Positions 15,382 through 25,781 of a stretch of DNA of 64,000 nucleotides are shown piece after piece. The notes under the pieces were generated by a model that saw only the letters and a program-made list of their open reading frames with translations, was not told where the DNA came from and did not search any database. The position numbers were made by a program, and so were the translations under genes. Each line of letters starts with the position of its first letter. Position 1 is the stretch's first letter. The DNA is from Pseudarthrobacter sp. GA104 (lineage in GTDB: Bacteria; Actinomycetota; Actinomycetes; Actinomycetales; Micrococcaceae). The stretch covers positions 2,852,001-2,916,000 of the forward strand of contig NZ_WOWL01000001.1 in assembly GCF_009741265.1 (NCBI RefSeq), in the 5' to 3' direction.

Positions 15382-16479
15382 ATGATCCGGCTACGTCAGC
15401 TGGCCCAGGCGGCCTCTGTCCTCACCACGCCCTTGGCGCCGGAGGATATCCTCGCGCTGTTCAACCCCGTCTATTCTGCCCGGCAGCTTCGCGGCGTGGT
15501 TACGCGCGTGGTCCAGGAGACCGCGCAGTCCGCCACGATCTTTTTCCGGCCCGGCCGCGGTTGGCACTCCCACCTGGCAGGCCAGTGGGCGCGCATCGGC
15601 GTCGAACTCGATGGCGTCCGCCACTGGCGGTCCTACTCCCTGAGCGCCCCGGCAGGCAAGGACCCGGCTATCACCGTCACGGACGTCGGCGCAGTCTCCG
15701 GCACGCTGGTGCGCACCACCCGTCCGGGCGACGTCCTGTTCCTTGCCCCGCCGCAGGGCGACTTCGTGCTTCCCGAGCACCCCCGGCCCCTGCTGATGGT
15801 CACGGCGGGCAGCGGCATCACTCCGGTGATGTCCATGATCCGCACCCTTGTTCCGCGGCGTCCGGATGCCGACGTCGTGCTGGTCCACTCGGCCCGCACG
15901 CCCGGGGACAGCCTGTTCCGCGAGGAACTTGCCGAGCTCGCGGACCAGTTCCCCAACTTCCGGCTGGCCCACTGGTACACCGGCGAACAAGGCCGGATGG
16001 ACCTCACCAACACCGACCAGCTGGACGAGATCTGCCCGGACTGGAAGGAACGCGCGGCGTATGCCTGCGGTCCGGACAGCTTCCTGGACGACGCCGAAGC
16101 CCTCTGGAAGCGGGCGGCGCTGACTACCGCAGCTCCGGGCTCGGACGTCGCGGTGGCCGGTGACCCCGGGAACCTCATGATTGAACGGTTCAACACCACG
16201 TTCAATGCCGGCGTGGGGCACGACGGCGGCCTGGTCACCTTTGAAGCGTCTGATCGGGAAGTGGAAGCCGACGGCGACACCCCCATTCTGGACGTCGGTG
16301 AGGACGCCGGCGTGCTGATGCCCAGCGGTTGCCGGATGGGCATTTGCCACAGCTGCCTCACACCCCTCCTGGCCGGACAGGTCCGCGACCTCCGCACCGG
16401 GGAAATCCATGGCGAGCCCGGCCAATTGATCCAAACGTGTGTCTCGGCAGCCGCCGGACCCGTCAACCTCGAAATCTGA
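15382..16479 (+). CDS. Ferredoxin reductase-type electron donor for desaturase (365 aa)
   Basis: NAD(P)H:flavin/2Fe-2S reductase. The FAD domain has WRSYSLSAPAGKDP, the nucleotide domain LLMVTAGSGITPVMSM and AYACGPDSFLDD, and a C-terminal plant-type 2Fe-2S domain has Cys at about 317, 322, 325 and 353 (GCRMGICHSC ... QTC). The domain order matches the oxidoreductase paired with mycobacterial stearoyl-CoA desaturase DesA3 (Rv3230c type). The desaturase gene follows 13 bases downstream, supporting direct electron transfer to it. Confidence 0.92.
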   Translation: MIRLRQLAQAASVLTTPLAPEDILALFNPVYSARQLRGVVTRVVQETAQSATIFFRPGRGWHSHLAGQWARIGVELDGVRHWRSYSLSAPAGKDPAITVTDVGAVSGTLVRTTRPGDVLFLAPPQGDFVLPEHPRPLLMVTAGSGITPVMSMIRTLVPRRPDADVVLVHSARTPGDSLFREELAELADQFPNFRLAHWYTGEQGRMDLTNTDQLDEICPDWKERAAYACGPDSFLDDAEALWKRAALTTAAPGSDVAVAGDPGNLMIERFNTTFNAGVGHDGGLVTFEASDREVEADGDTPILDVGEDAGVLMPSGCRMGICHSCLTPLLAGQVRDLRTGEIHGEPGQLIQTCVSAAAGPVNLEI

Positions 16480-16492
16480 GGAGCACAACGGT

Positions 16493-17689
16493 ATGTCTGT
16501 AGTTACACCCAGCAAAACCACCGCCGGAGATGCCTCCAACCAGGAGAAACCTGCGGCGGGAAGCAGGACGCGCCCCGGGAAGCTGGCCGAATCCGGCAGC
16601 CCCACGGTGCGGCCGCCGGCCGCCGCCCACCTGAGTGATGAACAAGTGGCGGAACTCGGGCGCGAACTGGACGCCATCCGCGACGAGATCCTGGCCAAGC
16701 GCGGGGCGTCGGACGCCGCCTACATCCGCCGCGTGATCAAGATCCAGCGCGGCCTGGAGATTTCGGGCCGTGCCGCGCTGCTGGTCAGCAAGAACAAGGC
16801 AGCCTGGGTCACCGGCACCACGCTGCTGAGCCTGGCCAAGATCCTGGAAAACATGGAGATCGGGCACAACGTCCTGCACGGCCAGTGGGACTGGATGCGG
16901 GACCCGGACATCCACTCCACCACCTGGGAATGGGACTTCGTCACGCCGTCGCGCTCCTGGCAGCACACCCACAACGACCTCCACCACCGCTGGACCAACG
17001 TGGTGGGCAAGGACAACGACGTCGGATACAACCTCCTGCGCATGGACGAGAACCAGCCGTGGAAGCCCTTCAACCTGGGCAACCCGCTGTACAACGCGAT
17101 CCTGGCTCCCCTTTTCGAGTGGGGCATCGCCATCTATGACCTTGAGCTGACCGAGTACCAGGAAGGCAAGAAGTCCAAGGAAGCGCTGCTCAAGGACCTC
17201 AAGGCCCTTGGCAAGAAGGTTGTCACCCAGTTCACCAAGGACTATGCCGCAACCCCCGCGGTGGCCATGCTGACCGGCTCCGGCAAGCAGGCGCTCTACG
17301 GAACCCTGACAGCCAATGCCGTCCGCAACGTCTGGGCCCACGCGGTCATCTTCTGCGGCCACTTCCCCGAAGGCACTGACACCTTCACGGAGGAAATGGC
17401 CGAAGGCGAAACCCGCGGCGACTGGTACATCCGCCAGATGATCGGCTCCGCCAACATCTCCGGGTCAAAGTTCATGCACATCATGACCGGTAACCTCTCG
17501 CACCAGATCGAGCACCACCTCTTCCCGGACCTGCCTTCCAACCGGTACGCCGAGGTGGCGCCCAAGGTCCGTGAAATCTGCCAGCGCTACGGTCTGAACT
17601 ACACCACCGGACCGCTGCTGAAGCAGGTTGGCTCAACCTGGGGCAAGATCTTCAGGCTGGCCCTGCCCGGCAAGGCCGCCAAGGCCTGA
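16493..17689 (+). CDS. Membrane fatty-acid (acyl-CoA) desaturase (398 aa)
   Basis: Di-iron desaturase with three His boxes: GHNVLHGQWDW, HTHNDLHHRW and HQIEHHLFPDLPSNRY. Resembles the Rv3229c/DesA3 family that introduces a delta-9 double bond. The start is set at MSVVTPSKTT after TGAGGAGCACAACGGT (GGAG); an in-frame ATG 18 codons earlier lies inside the reductase gene. It is unusually weakly hydrophobic around residues 100-110 but keeps the metal ligands. Operonic with the reductase; a terminator follows. Confidence 0.93.
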   Translation: MSVVTPSKTTAGDASNQEKPAAGSRTRPGKLAESGSPTVRPPAAAHLSDEQVAELGRELDAIRDEILAKRGASDAAYIRRVIKIQRGLEISGRAALLVSKNKAAWVTGTTLLSLAKILENMEIGHNVLHGQWDWMRDPDIHSTTWEWDFVTPSRSWQHTHNDLHHRWTNVVGKDNDVGYNLLRMDENQPWKPFNLGNPLYNAILAPLFEWGIAIYDLELTEYQEGKKSKEALLKDLKALGKKVVTQFTKDYAATPAVAMLTGSGKQALYGTLTANAVRNVWAHAVIFCGHFPEGTDTFTEEMAEGETRGDWYIRQMIGSANISGSKFMHIMTGNLSHQIEHHLFPDLPSNRYAEVAPKVREICQRYGLNYTTGPLLKQVGSTWGKIFRLALPGKAAKA

Positions 17690-17714
17690 CCCGACACCTT
17701 TGCAATGCATCGAC

Positions 17715-17756
17715 ATGCACCTCCGGTTCCGGATCATCCTGGAACCGGGGGTGCAT
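17715..17756 (+). terminator. Terminator after the desaturase gene
   Basis: 16-bp arms (ATGCACCTCCGGTTCC / GGAACCGGGGGTGCAT, one mismatch) with a 10-base loop and a short T-rich tail (TTGTGTTT). Confidence 0.7.
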
Positions 17757-17840
17757 TTGTGTTTCCCCGTGCTCTCGCATTTTTCGAGGTCAACGGCGCA
17801 TAATTGACCCACACCCGCCGCCGTGGCCAATGGAGGACTC

Positions 17841-18038
17841 ATGCGGATTGTCGGAGCACTGATTGTCATCTGGCTGATCATCGGCGGCGTTGCTGCCTGG
17901 CAGCGGGGCTACTTCGGGGGAGCGCCCGGAAACTGCGCAGAGGCGGGCACCATTGCCATCACCATTGCCGCCGGCCCGTTGAACTACATGGGAGCCAACC
18001 CCCAGATCAACTGCGAGCTTCCGCAACCTTCCCAGTAA
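17841..18038 (+). CDS. Small membrane or exported hypothetical protein (65 aa)
   Basis: Unrecognised. N-terminal hydrophobic segment (MRIVGALIVIWLIIGGVAAWQ) followed by a short outside domain with two Cys (GNCAEAG and QINCEL) that could form a disulfide. A GGAGG sits five bases before the ATG, supporting the start. Likely an anchored envelope protein. Confidence 0.62.
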   Translation: MRIVGALIVIWLIIGGVAAWQRGYFGGAPGNCAEAGTIAITIAAGPLNYMGANPQINCELPQPSQ

Positions 18039-18045
18039 GCGGTAG

Positions 18046-19020
<975 letters not shown>

Positions 19021-19034
19021 GGCGCACACGGGAA

Positions 19035-19072
19035 ACTTCCGGCGACGGCGGGAGTCCGCCGTCGCCGGAAGT
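19035..19072. terminator. Bidirectional hairpin between convergent genes
   Basis: Perfect 17-bp inverted repeat (ACTTCCGGCGACGGCGG and its complement) with a 4-base loop GAGT, 14 bases after the alpha/beta hydrolase stop. No T-tract, but the stability and position between convergent genes favour termination. Confidence 0.65.
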
Positions 19073-19171
19073 GCGAGACCGTTGGGTGAAAAGCCGCGTT
19101 AAGTGAGAGAGCGTCGGGCCGGGGAGCGTCGCCGAGCCAGGCGCTGACTGTTGCCGTGCCGCCTGTGAAAG

Positions 19172-19915
19172 CTATCCGTCGTAATGGGTCCGTGCAGGCC
19201 CCTGCCCCAGCGAATTGACCACAACGGCGGCCACGTCATGCAGCTTTGAATTGCGGGTGCTCGACGCCGTCTTCAGGATCTCGAAGGCGTCGTGCTGGCT
19301 GCACCGGTTCTGGGCCATGATGATGCCCACGGCCATGTCGATGACGGTGCGTGATTCCAGGGTGGCGCGGAGGTTCGCCGCGGTCTCGCTGTAATGGGCA
19401 AAGCGGACCGCAAGCCGCAGGGCAAGGGACGTCTGGCCCACGAAGTCCTCGGCGAACTCAAGGATGCGTGACTCAAAGCGGCGCGGCCGGGGCGAGTACA
19501 GCAGCAGCGCCGCCTTTGTTTCGCCCTCCAGCCGGAAGGGCAGGGCAAGGACGGAACGGACGCCCTGGGCCAGGACGGCAGAAGAGTATTCAGGCCAGCG
19601 GCCGTCATGCTGCGCGTCCGGAACGCTGATGGTCTCCCGGGTGGTGGAAGCTGCCAGGCTGGGCGTCTCGCTGAACTCGTACTCAAGCTGCGCGATGGCC
19701 TTCGCCTCCGGGCTGCTGCTGGCCACCGTTGCGGCCTTGCGCTGCCGCAGCAGGGTGATGGCGCACATGATTTCGTCGCCGGGCTCGGAAAGGTTGCGTG
19801 CCGACACCTGTGCCAGTTCATTAAGGAAGTCCTCAACGTCAGGGCTGCTGAGGACCAGTTCATGCAGGTGCTCGGTTATGGATGTATCGGGTTTTGCTGT
19901 TGACTCGCTGGCCAC
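19172..19915 (-). CDS. GAF-ANTAR domain regulator (247 aa)
   Basis: Fifth paralogue in the window. ANTAR: LRATLESRTVIDMAVGIIMA, NRCSQHDAFEILKTASSTRN, KLHDVAAVVVNSL. In the GAF part the GEGPC motif of the others is SETPS, so the conserved Cys is lost. A GTG (VASESTAKPDTSITEHLHEL) is chosen as the start because upstream in-frame residues do not match the family; the upstream ribosome site is weak. No small partner gene is adjacent. Antisense to nothing else; the 299-base gap to adk on its other side has no further gene. Confidence 0.88.
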   Translation of the reverse strand: MASESTAKPDTSITEHLHELVLSSPDVEDFLNELAQVSARNLSEPGDEIMCAITLLRQRKAATVASSSPEAKAIAQLEYEFSETPSLAASTTRETISVPDAQHDGRWPEYSSAVLAQGVRSVLALPFRLEGETKAALLLYSPRPRRFESRILEFAEDFVGQTSLALRLAVRFAHYSETAANLRATLESRTVIDMAVGIIMAQNRCSQHDAFEILKTASSTRNSKLHDVAAVVVNSLGQGPARTHYDG

Positions 19916-20214
19916 GGTTTTTTGGTGCCATTCGCTCAGGACAACCCGGCGCCTTCGAGCATCCCGCCGCAATGCCGGCAGGTTATGAAGGTCGCTGGAT
20001 CGAAGAACTCTCCAACGGCCTGCTGCTAAACCGATATCCAGAAGTATATACATCCTCCGGCTGGGGGCGGCGTCACTTTGACACGCGTGAAGGCGGGGTT
20101 CTCTGGCGCCTGCCGGGAAGTTACCGCAGAATGAAGCAGGCGCCGGTGCCCCGGCGGCAGGGCCCCGAAGCGGCGGCCGGCACGCCCCTACGGGGCAGGA
20201 AGTGGGACAGGAAC

Positions 20215-20808
20215 ATGACCAGGCTGCTCATCATCGGCCCGCCGGGTTCCGGCAAAGGCACACAGGCGGAACAGTTGGCACGGCACTTCGGCGTCCCGGC
20301 AGTCTCCACCGGAGAAATCTTCCGAAGCAACGTCAGCCAGGAGACGGAGCTGGGAAACCAGGCTGCCAGCTACCTCGACGGCGGCGATTTTGTCCCGGAC
20401 CACCTCACCAACGCGCTGGTCAAGGACCGCCTCCTGGAGAGCGACCTGCAGGCGGGGTTCCTGCTGGACGGCTATCCGCGTACAGCCCCCCAGGTGACGG
20501 AGCTGGACAACATGCTCGCCTCGCAGGGGTACGCCCTGGACGCGGTCATCGAATTGTCCGCCCCGGACGCCGTGCTGGAAGAACGGATGCGGCGGCGCGC
20601 GGCGGACCAGGGGCGCACGGACGACACCGTGGAGGTGTTCCGGCGCCGCCTGGACCTCTATCACCGCGAGACGCATGAAGTAGTCTCGGTCTACGCCGGT
20701 CGCGGAATCCTCGTGTCCGTGAACGGCAGCGGGGATCCCGGTGAGATTACCGGACTGGCGATCGCCGCCGTCGAGAAGTTCCTTGGAACGCCGCGCCGCG
20801 GCAACTGA
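20215..20808 (+). CDS. adk: Adenylate kinase, short form (197 aa)
   Basis: P-loop GPPGSGKGTQAEQLARHFGV, FLLDGYPRTAPQ, and a short lid (RRRAADQGRTDD) lacking the extended zinc-finger lid. Complete nucleoside monophosphate kinase. Its position away from ribosomal protein genes suggests a second copy in the genome beside the usual secY-adk locus; this cannot be checked here. GACAGGA lies just before the ATG. Confidence 0.88.
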   Translation: MTRLLIIGPPGSGKGTQAEQLARHFGVPAVSTGEIFRSNVSQETELGNQAASYLDGGDFVPDHLTNALVKDRLLESDLQAGFLLDGYPRTAPQVTELDNMLASQGYALDAVIELSAPDAVLEERMRRRAADQGRTDDTVEVFRRRLDLYHRETHEVVSVYAGRGILVSVNGSGDPGEITGLAIAAVEKFLGTPRRGN

Positions 20809-20865
20809 CCCCCGACCGACCTGGCGGCTAACCTGGCGCAAAGCCACAAACATGAAGGAAACCTG

Positions 20866-21740
20866 ATGAGAATTGCGGTAACCGGCGGTAGCGGAAAACT
20901 CGGGCGGCACGTGGTCCGCAGGCTCACGGAGGACGGCCACCAGGTCCTCAACCTGGACCGTGAGGGCAGCCGCAGCCCCGGCCTGGTGGTGGTGGACCTG
21001 AGGAACTACGGCCAGGTCCTGGATGTCCTGCTGGGGCTGGATGACAGGCACGAAGGTTTCGACGCCGTGGTGCACCTTGGCGCCATCCCTGCCCCGGGCA
21101 TCATTCCTGACGCCGCCACGTTCGAGAACAACATGCTTTCCACCTACAACGTGTTCCAGGCGGCACGCAGGGCCGGCATCAAGAAGGTGGTGTACGCCTC
21201 CAGCGAGACCGTGCTGGGACTGCCGTTCGACGTCGACCCGCCGTACATTCCGGTGGATGAGGAATACCCCGCCCGGCCTGAAAGCACCTACTCCCTGGTG
21301 AAGCACCTGGAGGAGCAGATGGCGGTGGAGCTGACCCGCTGGGATCCGGAGCTGAGCATTGTGGGGCTGCGGTTTTCCAACGTCATGGACGTGGCGGACT
21401 ACGAGAGGTTTCCTTCCTTCGACTCGGACGCGACACTCCGGAAATGGAACCTCTGGGGATACATCGACGGCCGGGACGGTGCCCAGGCGGTGGCCCGGGC
21501 ACTGGAGAACGGGAAGCCGGGATTCGAGGCCTTCATCATCGCCAACGCGGACACTGTCATGAGCCGCTCAAGTGCAAGCCTTGCCGCGGAAGTTTTCCCG
21601 GGGTCAGGGTGGTCAAGGACCTGGGCGAACACGAGACCATGCTGTCCATCGACAAGGCGCGGCGGCTGCTGGGATTCGAGCCGGAACACACGTGGCGGAC
21701 GCACGTTTCCCCCAGTGTCGGCGGTGCCAAAACCGGCTGA
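20866..21740 (+). pseudogene. NAD-dependent epimerase/dehydratase with frameshift near 21600
   Basis: Extended SDR with VTGGSGKLGRHVVRRL (nucleotide-binding), HLGAIPAPG, a Ser-rich VVYASSETVLGL and the active-site YSLVK (Tyr-x-x-x-Lys). The frame reads well to about residue 245 (SSASLAAEVFPG); then the +2 frame continues the family C-terminus VRVVKDLGEHETMLSIDKAR, RLLGFEPEHTWRTHV to a stop at 21738-21740. In the original frame the protein becomes nonsense and runs to 21831. Loss of one G from the CCGGGG run (about 21597-21601) explains it: either a recent inactivating or C-terminus-altering mutation, or a sequencing error. Confidence 0.75.
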
Positions 21741-21887
21741 ACCGGCCCGGGCTCAGGAATCGCCAAGGGTTGCCGAAGGATCCCGCAAGGACCACGTCGC
21801 GGTGCGTTGCGGGCTCCTATTCTTTTGGTAGGGCGGGGACACAAACCCCTGTCCACGCAGCCCGAAAACGCCGAACGAGGACCCAAA

Positions 21888-23720
21888 ATTCGCACTTCAT
21901 TCTTTGCGCTGCCCGCCGCCGCAGTGCTGGTCTCAGCAGTCCTGTCCGCCGCCGCCGTTCCCGCCGCTGCCGTTGCGCCGGCTGATCCCGGAGCTACCGG
22001 GCGCTACATCGTCCAGTACGCGCCCGGTACCGACGTAGCCGCCGAGGCGGCCGGGCTGCGGGCCCAGGGCCTCGCCGTCGGCCGGACCTTCACCCACGCC
22101 ATCCGCGGCGCCCTGGTCACCGCCAGCCCTGCCCAGGCGGCGGCGCTCGCGAAGTCCGGCCGGGTGGTGTCCGTTGAAGCCGACGCCCTGGTGGGCATCT
22201 CCGATACCCAGCAGCCCGCGCCGTGGGGCCTTGACCGGGTGGACCAGAGGCCGCTGCCGCTTTCCGGCTCCTACTCCTGGGCGTCCTCGGGAACAGGCGT
22301 GACCGCATACGTGGTGGACACCGGCGTCCTGGCCTCGCACACCGAGTTCGCCGGGCGGATCACCTCCGGCTGGACCGCCGTGGCTGACGGAAGGGGCTCC
22401 AGCGACTGCAACGGCCACGGCACGCATGTTGCCGGAACCGTTGCCGGGACCACCTACGGGGTGGCCAAGAGCGCCACGATCGTTCCCGTCCGGGTGCTGG
22501 ACTGCAACGGATCCGGCTACAACTCGGATGTAGTGGCAGGCCTGGACTGGGTGGCAGCGAACCACGCAGCAGGGGCTCCGGCGGTGGTGAACCTCAGCCT
22601 GGGCGGCGCCGCCAGTTCAACCGTGGACACTGCCATCCAGTCCGTGGTGAACGACGGCGTTACCGCTGTGGTGGCCGCCGGCAACTCCGCCGTGGACGCG
22701 TGCGGCAGTTCGCCGGCACGGGTCCCGGCGGCGGTGACAGTGGCTGCCAGCGACTCCGCCGACAGGCAGGCATCCTTCTCGAACTTCGGTTCCTGCGTGG
22801 ACCTCTACGCACCGGGCGTGGGCATCAGCTCGGCGTACCACACGTCTTCCACCGCCACCGCGTCAATGTCCGGCACCTCAATGGCCGCACCGCACGTGGC
22901 CGGGGCAGCAGCCGTCCTGCTCTCCCAGAACCCGGCACTCACCCCTGCCCAGGTCTCCGGCGCGCTCACCTCCAACGCGACGGCAGGGGTGGTGGCGGGG
23001 GCCACCAGCGGCACGCCCAACCGCCTGCTGTACTCTGCTGCGGCCGCTCCTGCTCCCGCACCTGCTCCGGCCCCTGCCCCCGCTCCCACGGTGACAGCCG
23101 TGACGCCTGCCGCGAATGCCACTGCCGTCGCGGCAGGAACCAACGTCACTGCCACCTTCAGCACCGCCGTCCAGGGCGTCACCGGCGGGACCTTCGTGCT
23201 CAGGAACTCCGCCGGCGCCACCATCCCTGCCGCCGTCTCCTACAACGCGACCACCCGTACGGCAACCCTGGACCCTGCGGCCGGACTTGCCGCCGACACC
23301 ACCTTCACGGCCACGCTGGTGGGCGGTACGTCCGCCATCCGGGACAGCGCCGGCACCCCGCTTGCCTCCGTCAGCTGGAGCTTCCTCACCGGCCCCGCGC
23401 CCGCCATCACCGGGTACACGCCCGGCAGCAACGCCTTGCTGGTGCGCCGTGGCAACAACGTCAGCGTCACTTTCAGCGAAGCGGTCCAGGGCGTCAACGG
23501 AACCACGTTTACCGTGAAGAATGCCGCCACCGGCGCCCAGGTTCCGGCCAACGTGTTCCGGAACGGCACCACCAACCAGTGGATCCTGGATCCCTCGCAG
23601 CCGCTGGCCGCCAAAACCAAGTACACCGTGACGGTCACCGGCGGCGGAACTGCGGTCCGGGACCTTGCTGGCAACCAGCTCACCGGCCGGACCTGGCAGT
23701 TCACCACCGGTTCCTACTAA
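21888..23720 (+). CDS. Secreted subtilase (S8/proteinase K-like) with two C-terminal Ig-like domains (610 aa)
   Basis: Signal peptide ([20 protein letters not shown] and following Ala-rich residues), I9 propeptide ([12 protein letters not shown] to VVSVEAD), S8 catalytic domain with VVDTGV (Asp), [10 protein letters not shown] (His) and [12 protein letters not shown] (Ser), an Ala-Pro linker, then two related Big_5/Ig-like repeats ([10 protein letters not shown]... and [10 protein letters not shown]...). A GAGGA six bases before an ATT makes ATT (21888) the natural start; the in-frame ATG at 21807 would put 27 hydrophilic residues before the signal peptide. Extracellular endopeptidase. Its stop codon overlaps that of the convergent gene. 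Confidence 0.88.
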   Translation: MRTSFFALPAAAVLVSAVLSAAAVPAAAVAPADPGATGRYIVQYAPGTDVAAEAAGLRAQGLAVGRTFTHAIRGALVTASPAQAAALAKSGRVVSVEADALVGISDTQQPAPWGLDRVDQRPLPLSGSYSWASSGTGVTAYVVDTGVLASHTEFAGRITSGWTAVADGRGSSDCNGHGTHVAGTVAGTTYGVAKSATIVPVRVLDCNGSGYNSDVVAGLDWVAANHAAGAPAVVNLSLGGAASSTVDTAIQSVVNDGVTAVVAAGNSAVDACGSSPARVPAAVTVAASDSADRQASFSNFGSCVDLYAPGVGISSAYHTSSTATASMSGTSMAAPHVAGAAAVLLSQNPALTPAQVSGALTSNATAGVVAGATSGTPNRLLYSAAAAPAPAPAPAPAPAPTVTAVTPAANATAVAAGTNVTATFSTAVQGVTGGTFVLRNSAGATIPAAVSYNATTRTATLDPAAGLAADTTFTATLVGGTSAIRDSAGTPLASVSWSFLTGPAPAITGYTPGSNALLVRRGNNVSVTFSEAVQGVNGTTFTVKNAATGAQVPANVFRNGTTNQWILDPSQPLAAKTKYTVTVTGGGTAVRDLAGNQLTGRTWQFTTGSY

Positions 23721-24829
23721 GCGGTTTCGAGCACGAACTCCGCGTGCCCGTGCACGGCGCCGTTGACTTGGAGTTCCAGGGCGTGCATGCCGGGATGGTG
23801 CACCCTGGTGGTCATCTGCCGGAAGGCGTGGCGTTTGGACAGGCTCCTGCACTCGCCTGGTGCAAGGGTGAGGGTTGAGGCCTTGAAAACCTTGGCCGAC
23901 TGGCTGCCGTTCGCCTTGCGGTAGTGGATGAGGTAGTCCACCGCCAGGGCCACATCTTCTGTACCCAGGTTGGTGATGTCGAATGAAAACGTCAGTTCGC
24001 CGGGCACCCTCAGGATCTTCCGGTCAAGGCGGGGCCCGGCCACCGCTACCTGCGCCGGCGTGAAGCCCAGGAGCGCCAGGGCGCCAGGATGCCCCTTCTT
24101 GACGAGCGTGCGGAGGCCGTGGCTGACCACCCGTCCCGTGTTGGCATCAGCCGCGGAGAGCCACTCCCGGGCGGTGGCCACCACGGCCGAAGGCGCGTGC
24201 CGGGCAAGATCGTTCAGGTGGTTGGCAACGGACCGCCGCACGTATTCGGACGGGTCGCGGTACAGGGAACTGAGGATGGGAAGGGTGGCTTCCGGCCGCT
24301 GGACGAGGGCGGGGATCCGAACTGCCCACGGCAAATAAGGGCGGGTTCCCTCGCTGGCCAGGCGGCGGACATGCTCATCCGGATGGGAGGTCCACGCCTG
24401 GATGATGGCCAGCGCCCGGTCCGGGTCCTGGCGGAGGAGGCGGCGAATGGCGAACTCACCGGTAAGCCTGGGCGTCAGTTCCGCCAGCAGGGCCATGGCG
24501 TCGTCGAAGTCCCTGCCGGAGCCGGAAGCGACGGCAAGTGCGGCGGCAGCTTCCGAAACCGGCCACAAGATCCAGCCCGTGAACTCCTCGAACCCAAGTG
24601 CGGCGCGGAAGCTGCCCGCCGCCGTCGGATATCCCGCCCCCGGGACTTTTCCAATGTCAGCCTGCAATGCCTGGGCCACCAGGTCAGTCCTGGCGCGCAG
24701 GTTGAGGTCGCTCAGCAGGTGGGCGGCGGCTGCCGTGCTGTCCCACTGCACATTCGGAGCGGATTCCGCCAGGATGGCGGCAACGGAATCCACGGCAGGC
24801 GCGTCAATCAGTTCGTTCATGGCACCCAT
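23717..24829 (-). CDS. DNA alkylation repair (AlkD-like HEAT-repeat) protein with C-terminal beta domain (370 aa)
   Basis: HEAT-like helical repeats (AIIQAWTSHPDEHVRRLASEG, LSSLYRDPSEYVRRSVANHL) typical of the AlkD superfamily, plus TRPYLPWAVRIP. Residues ~270-370 form a predicted beta-sandwich (KILRVPGELTFSFDITNLG, HHPGMHALELQVNG), not present in the basic AlkD glycosylase. Likely recognises alkylated or damaged DNA; a glycosylase activity is not certain because AlkD family members differ. Start could be ATG at 24829 or 24820. Its last bases overlap the end of the subtilase gene on the other strand. Confidence 0.8.
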   Translation of the reverse strand: MGAMNELIDAPAVDSVAAILAESAPNVQWDSTAAAAHLLSDLNLRARTDLVAQALQADIGKVPGAGYPTAAGSFRAALGFEEFTGWILWPVSEAAAALAVASGSGRDFDDAMALLAELTPRLTGEFAIRRLLRQDPDRALAIIQAWTSHPDEHVRRLASEGTRPYLPWAVRIPALVQRPEATLPILSSLYRDPSEYVRRSVANHLNDLARHAPSAVVATAREWLSAADANTGRVVSHGLRTLVKKGHPGALALLGFTPAQVAVAGPRLDRKILRVPGELTFSFDITNLGTEDVALAVDYLIHYRKANGSQSAKVFKASTLTLAPGECRSLSKRHAFRQMTTRVHHPGMHALELQVNGAVHGHAEFVLETA

Positions 24830-24966
24830 GCAGACAGGCTACCCCGGGTCTGGCGGTGGGTGGCCGGCAGGGCGTCACTGCATGGAAAATGCGGGCAAAC
24901 GGCGCCAACGCGGCCCGTGCGGGATAATCTTCACCCTAGGTTAAACTTCACGGCGCAGGGACGGGT

Positions 24967-25770
24967 ATGACAGTGGGACAACAGGGATCAGCAGGCTCGG
25001 GAACCAAGCATCCTACCGGCAAGTGGCGTGCCTTCCACGACAAGTTCGTGGTTGAGGAACGCTACCTGGATCCGGCCGACCGGCGCGGGCTGTACCGGGC
25101 AGCCATTATTTTGGCGGCGGCGGGAATCCTTCTGTTCATTGCCACCCTGGTCAGCGTGCTGCAGGCCGACGGCCTGTCCGCAGCCGACGTGCCCGTCCGC
25201 GATTGGCTGCTCGGGCTGAGGTCACAGACGCTGACAGTCATCATGATTTTCCTGGCTGTGGTCTTCGGCCCGATTGCCCTGCCCATCATCGTCCTGGTGG
25301 TGATCCTGGCGTGGGGTTTCGCGGCGAAGCATGCCTGGCGCCCCATCCTGCTGGCGTCCGCGATGATCACCGGGGTGATCGTTTCCCAGATCATCCTCCA
25401 GATCGTGCGGCGCTCGCGGCCGCCCGTGGAGCAGATGCTGTTCGGGATCGACCACACCTTCTCGTTCCCCTCAGGGCATGTCCTGGGAGCCTGCGACTTC
25501 CTCCTGGTGGGGGCCTTCCTGATCTTCTCCCGGCGCCGCAATCCCCGCGCCGCCGTCCTGGGTTTCGTGGGGGCGGGGATTGGTATCTTCCTTGCGGCGG
25601 TAAGCCGGCTGTACCTGGGGTACCACTGGCTCAGCGACGCCCTCGCGTCGTTGTCCCTTTCACTGATCATCCTCGGCGGGGTCATAGCCCTGGACACCTG
25701 GCGCACGGCCCGGATCCCGGGGGAGCGGATCACCGGGGAACTGTCCAAGGCCGACTCGCCCAAGGACTGA
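24967..25770 (+). CDS. PAP2-family membrane phosphatase (267 aa)
   Basis: Multispanning membrane protein with the lipid phosphatase signature: VRRSRPPVEQ (RP of motif 1), SFPSGHVLGA (PSGH) and SRLYLGYHWLSD (SRxxxxxHxxSD). N-terminal ~40 residues are cytosolic and C-terminal ~30 acidic. Likely dephosphorylates undecaprenyl pyrophosphate or phosphatidic acid at the membrane. Convergent with the MerR gene, leaving only 11 bases. Confidence 0.9.
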   Translation: MTVGQQGSAGSGTKHPTGKWRAFHDKFVVEERYLDPADRRGLYRAAIILAAAGILLFIATLVSVLQADGLSAADVPVRDWLLGLRSQTLTVIMIFLAVVFGPIALPIIVLVVILAWGFAAKHAWRPILLASAMITGVIVSQIILQIVRRSRPPVEQMLFGIDHTFSFPSGHVLGACDFLLVGAFLIFSRRRNPRAAVLGFVGAGIGIFLAAVSRLYLGYHWLSDALASLSLSLIILGGVIALDTWRTARIPGERITGELSKADSPKD

Positions 25771-25781
25771 GCCGGAACCAC

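Noticed and set aside
15391..16698. 435-residue minus-strand open frame over the reductase
   Set aside because: Mirror of the ferredoxin reductase gene; no motif, low plausibility composition.
20054..20214. Extra N-terminal coding sequence for adenylate kinase
   Set aside because: The frame is open from 19882 but the family begins at MTRLLIIGPPGSGKG; upstream codons are Arg/Pro-rich and overlap the GAF-ANTAR gene start.
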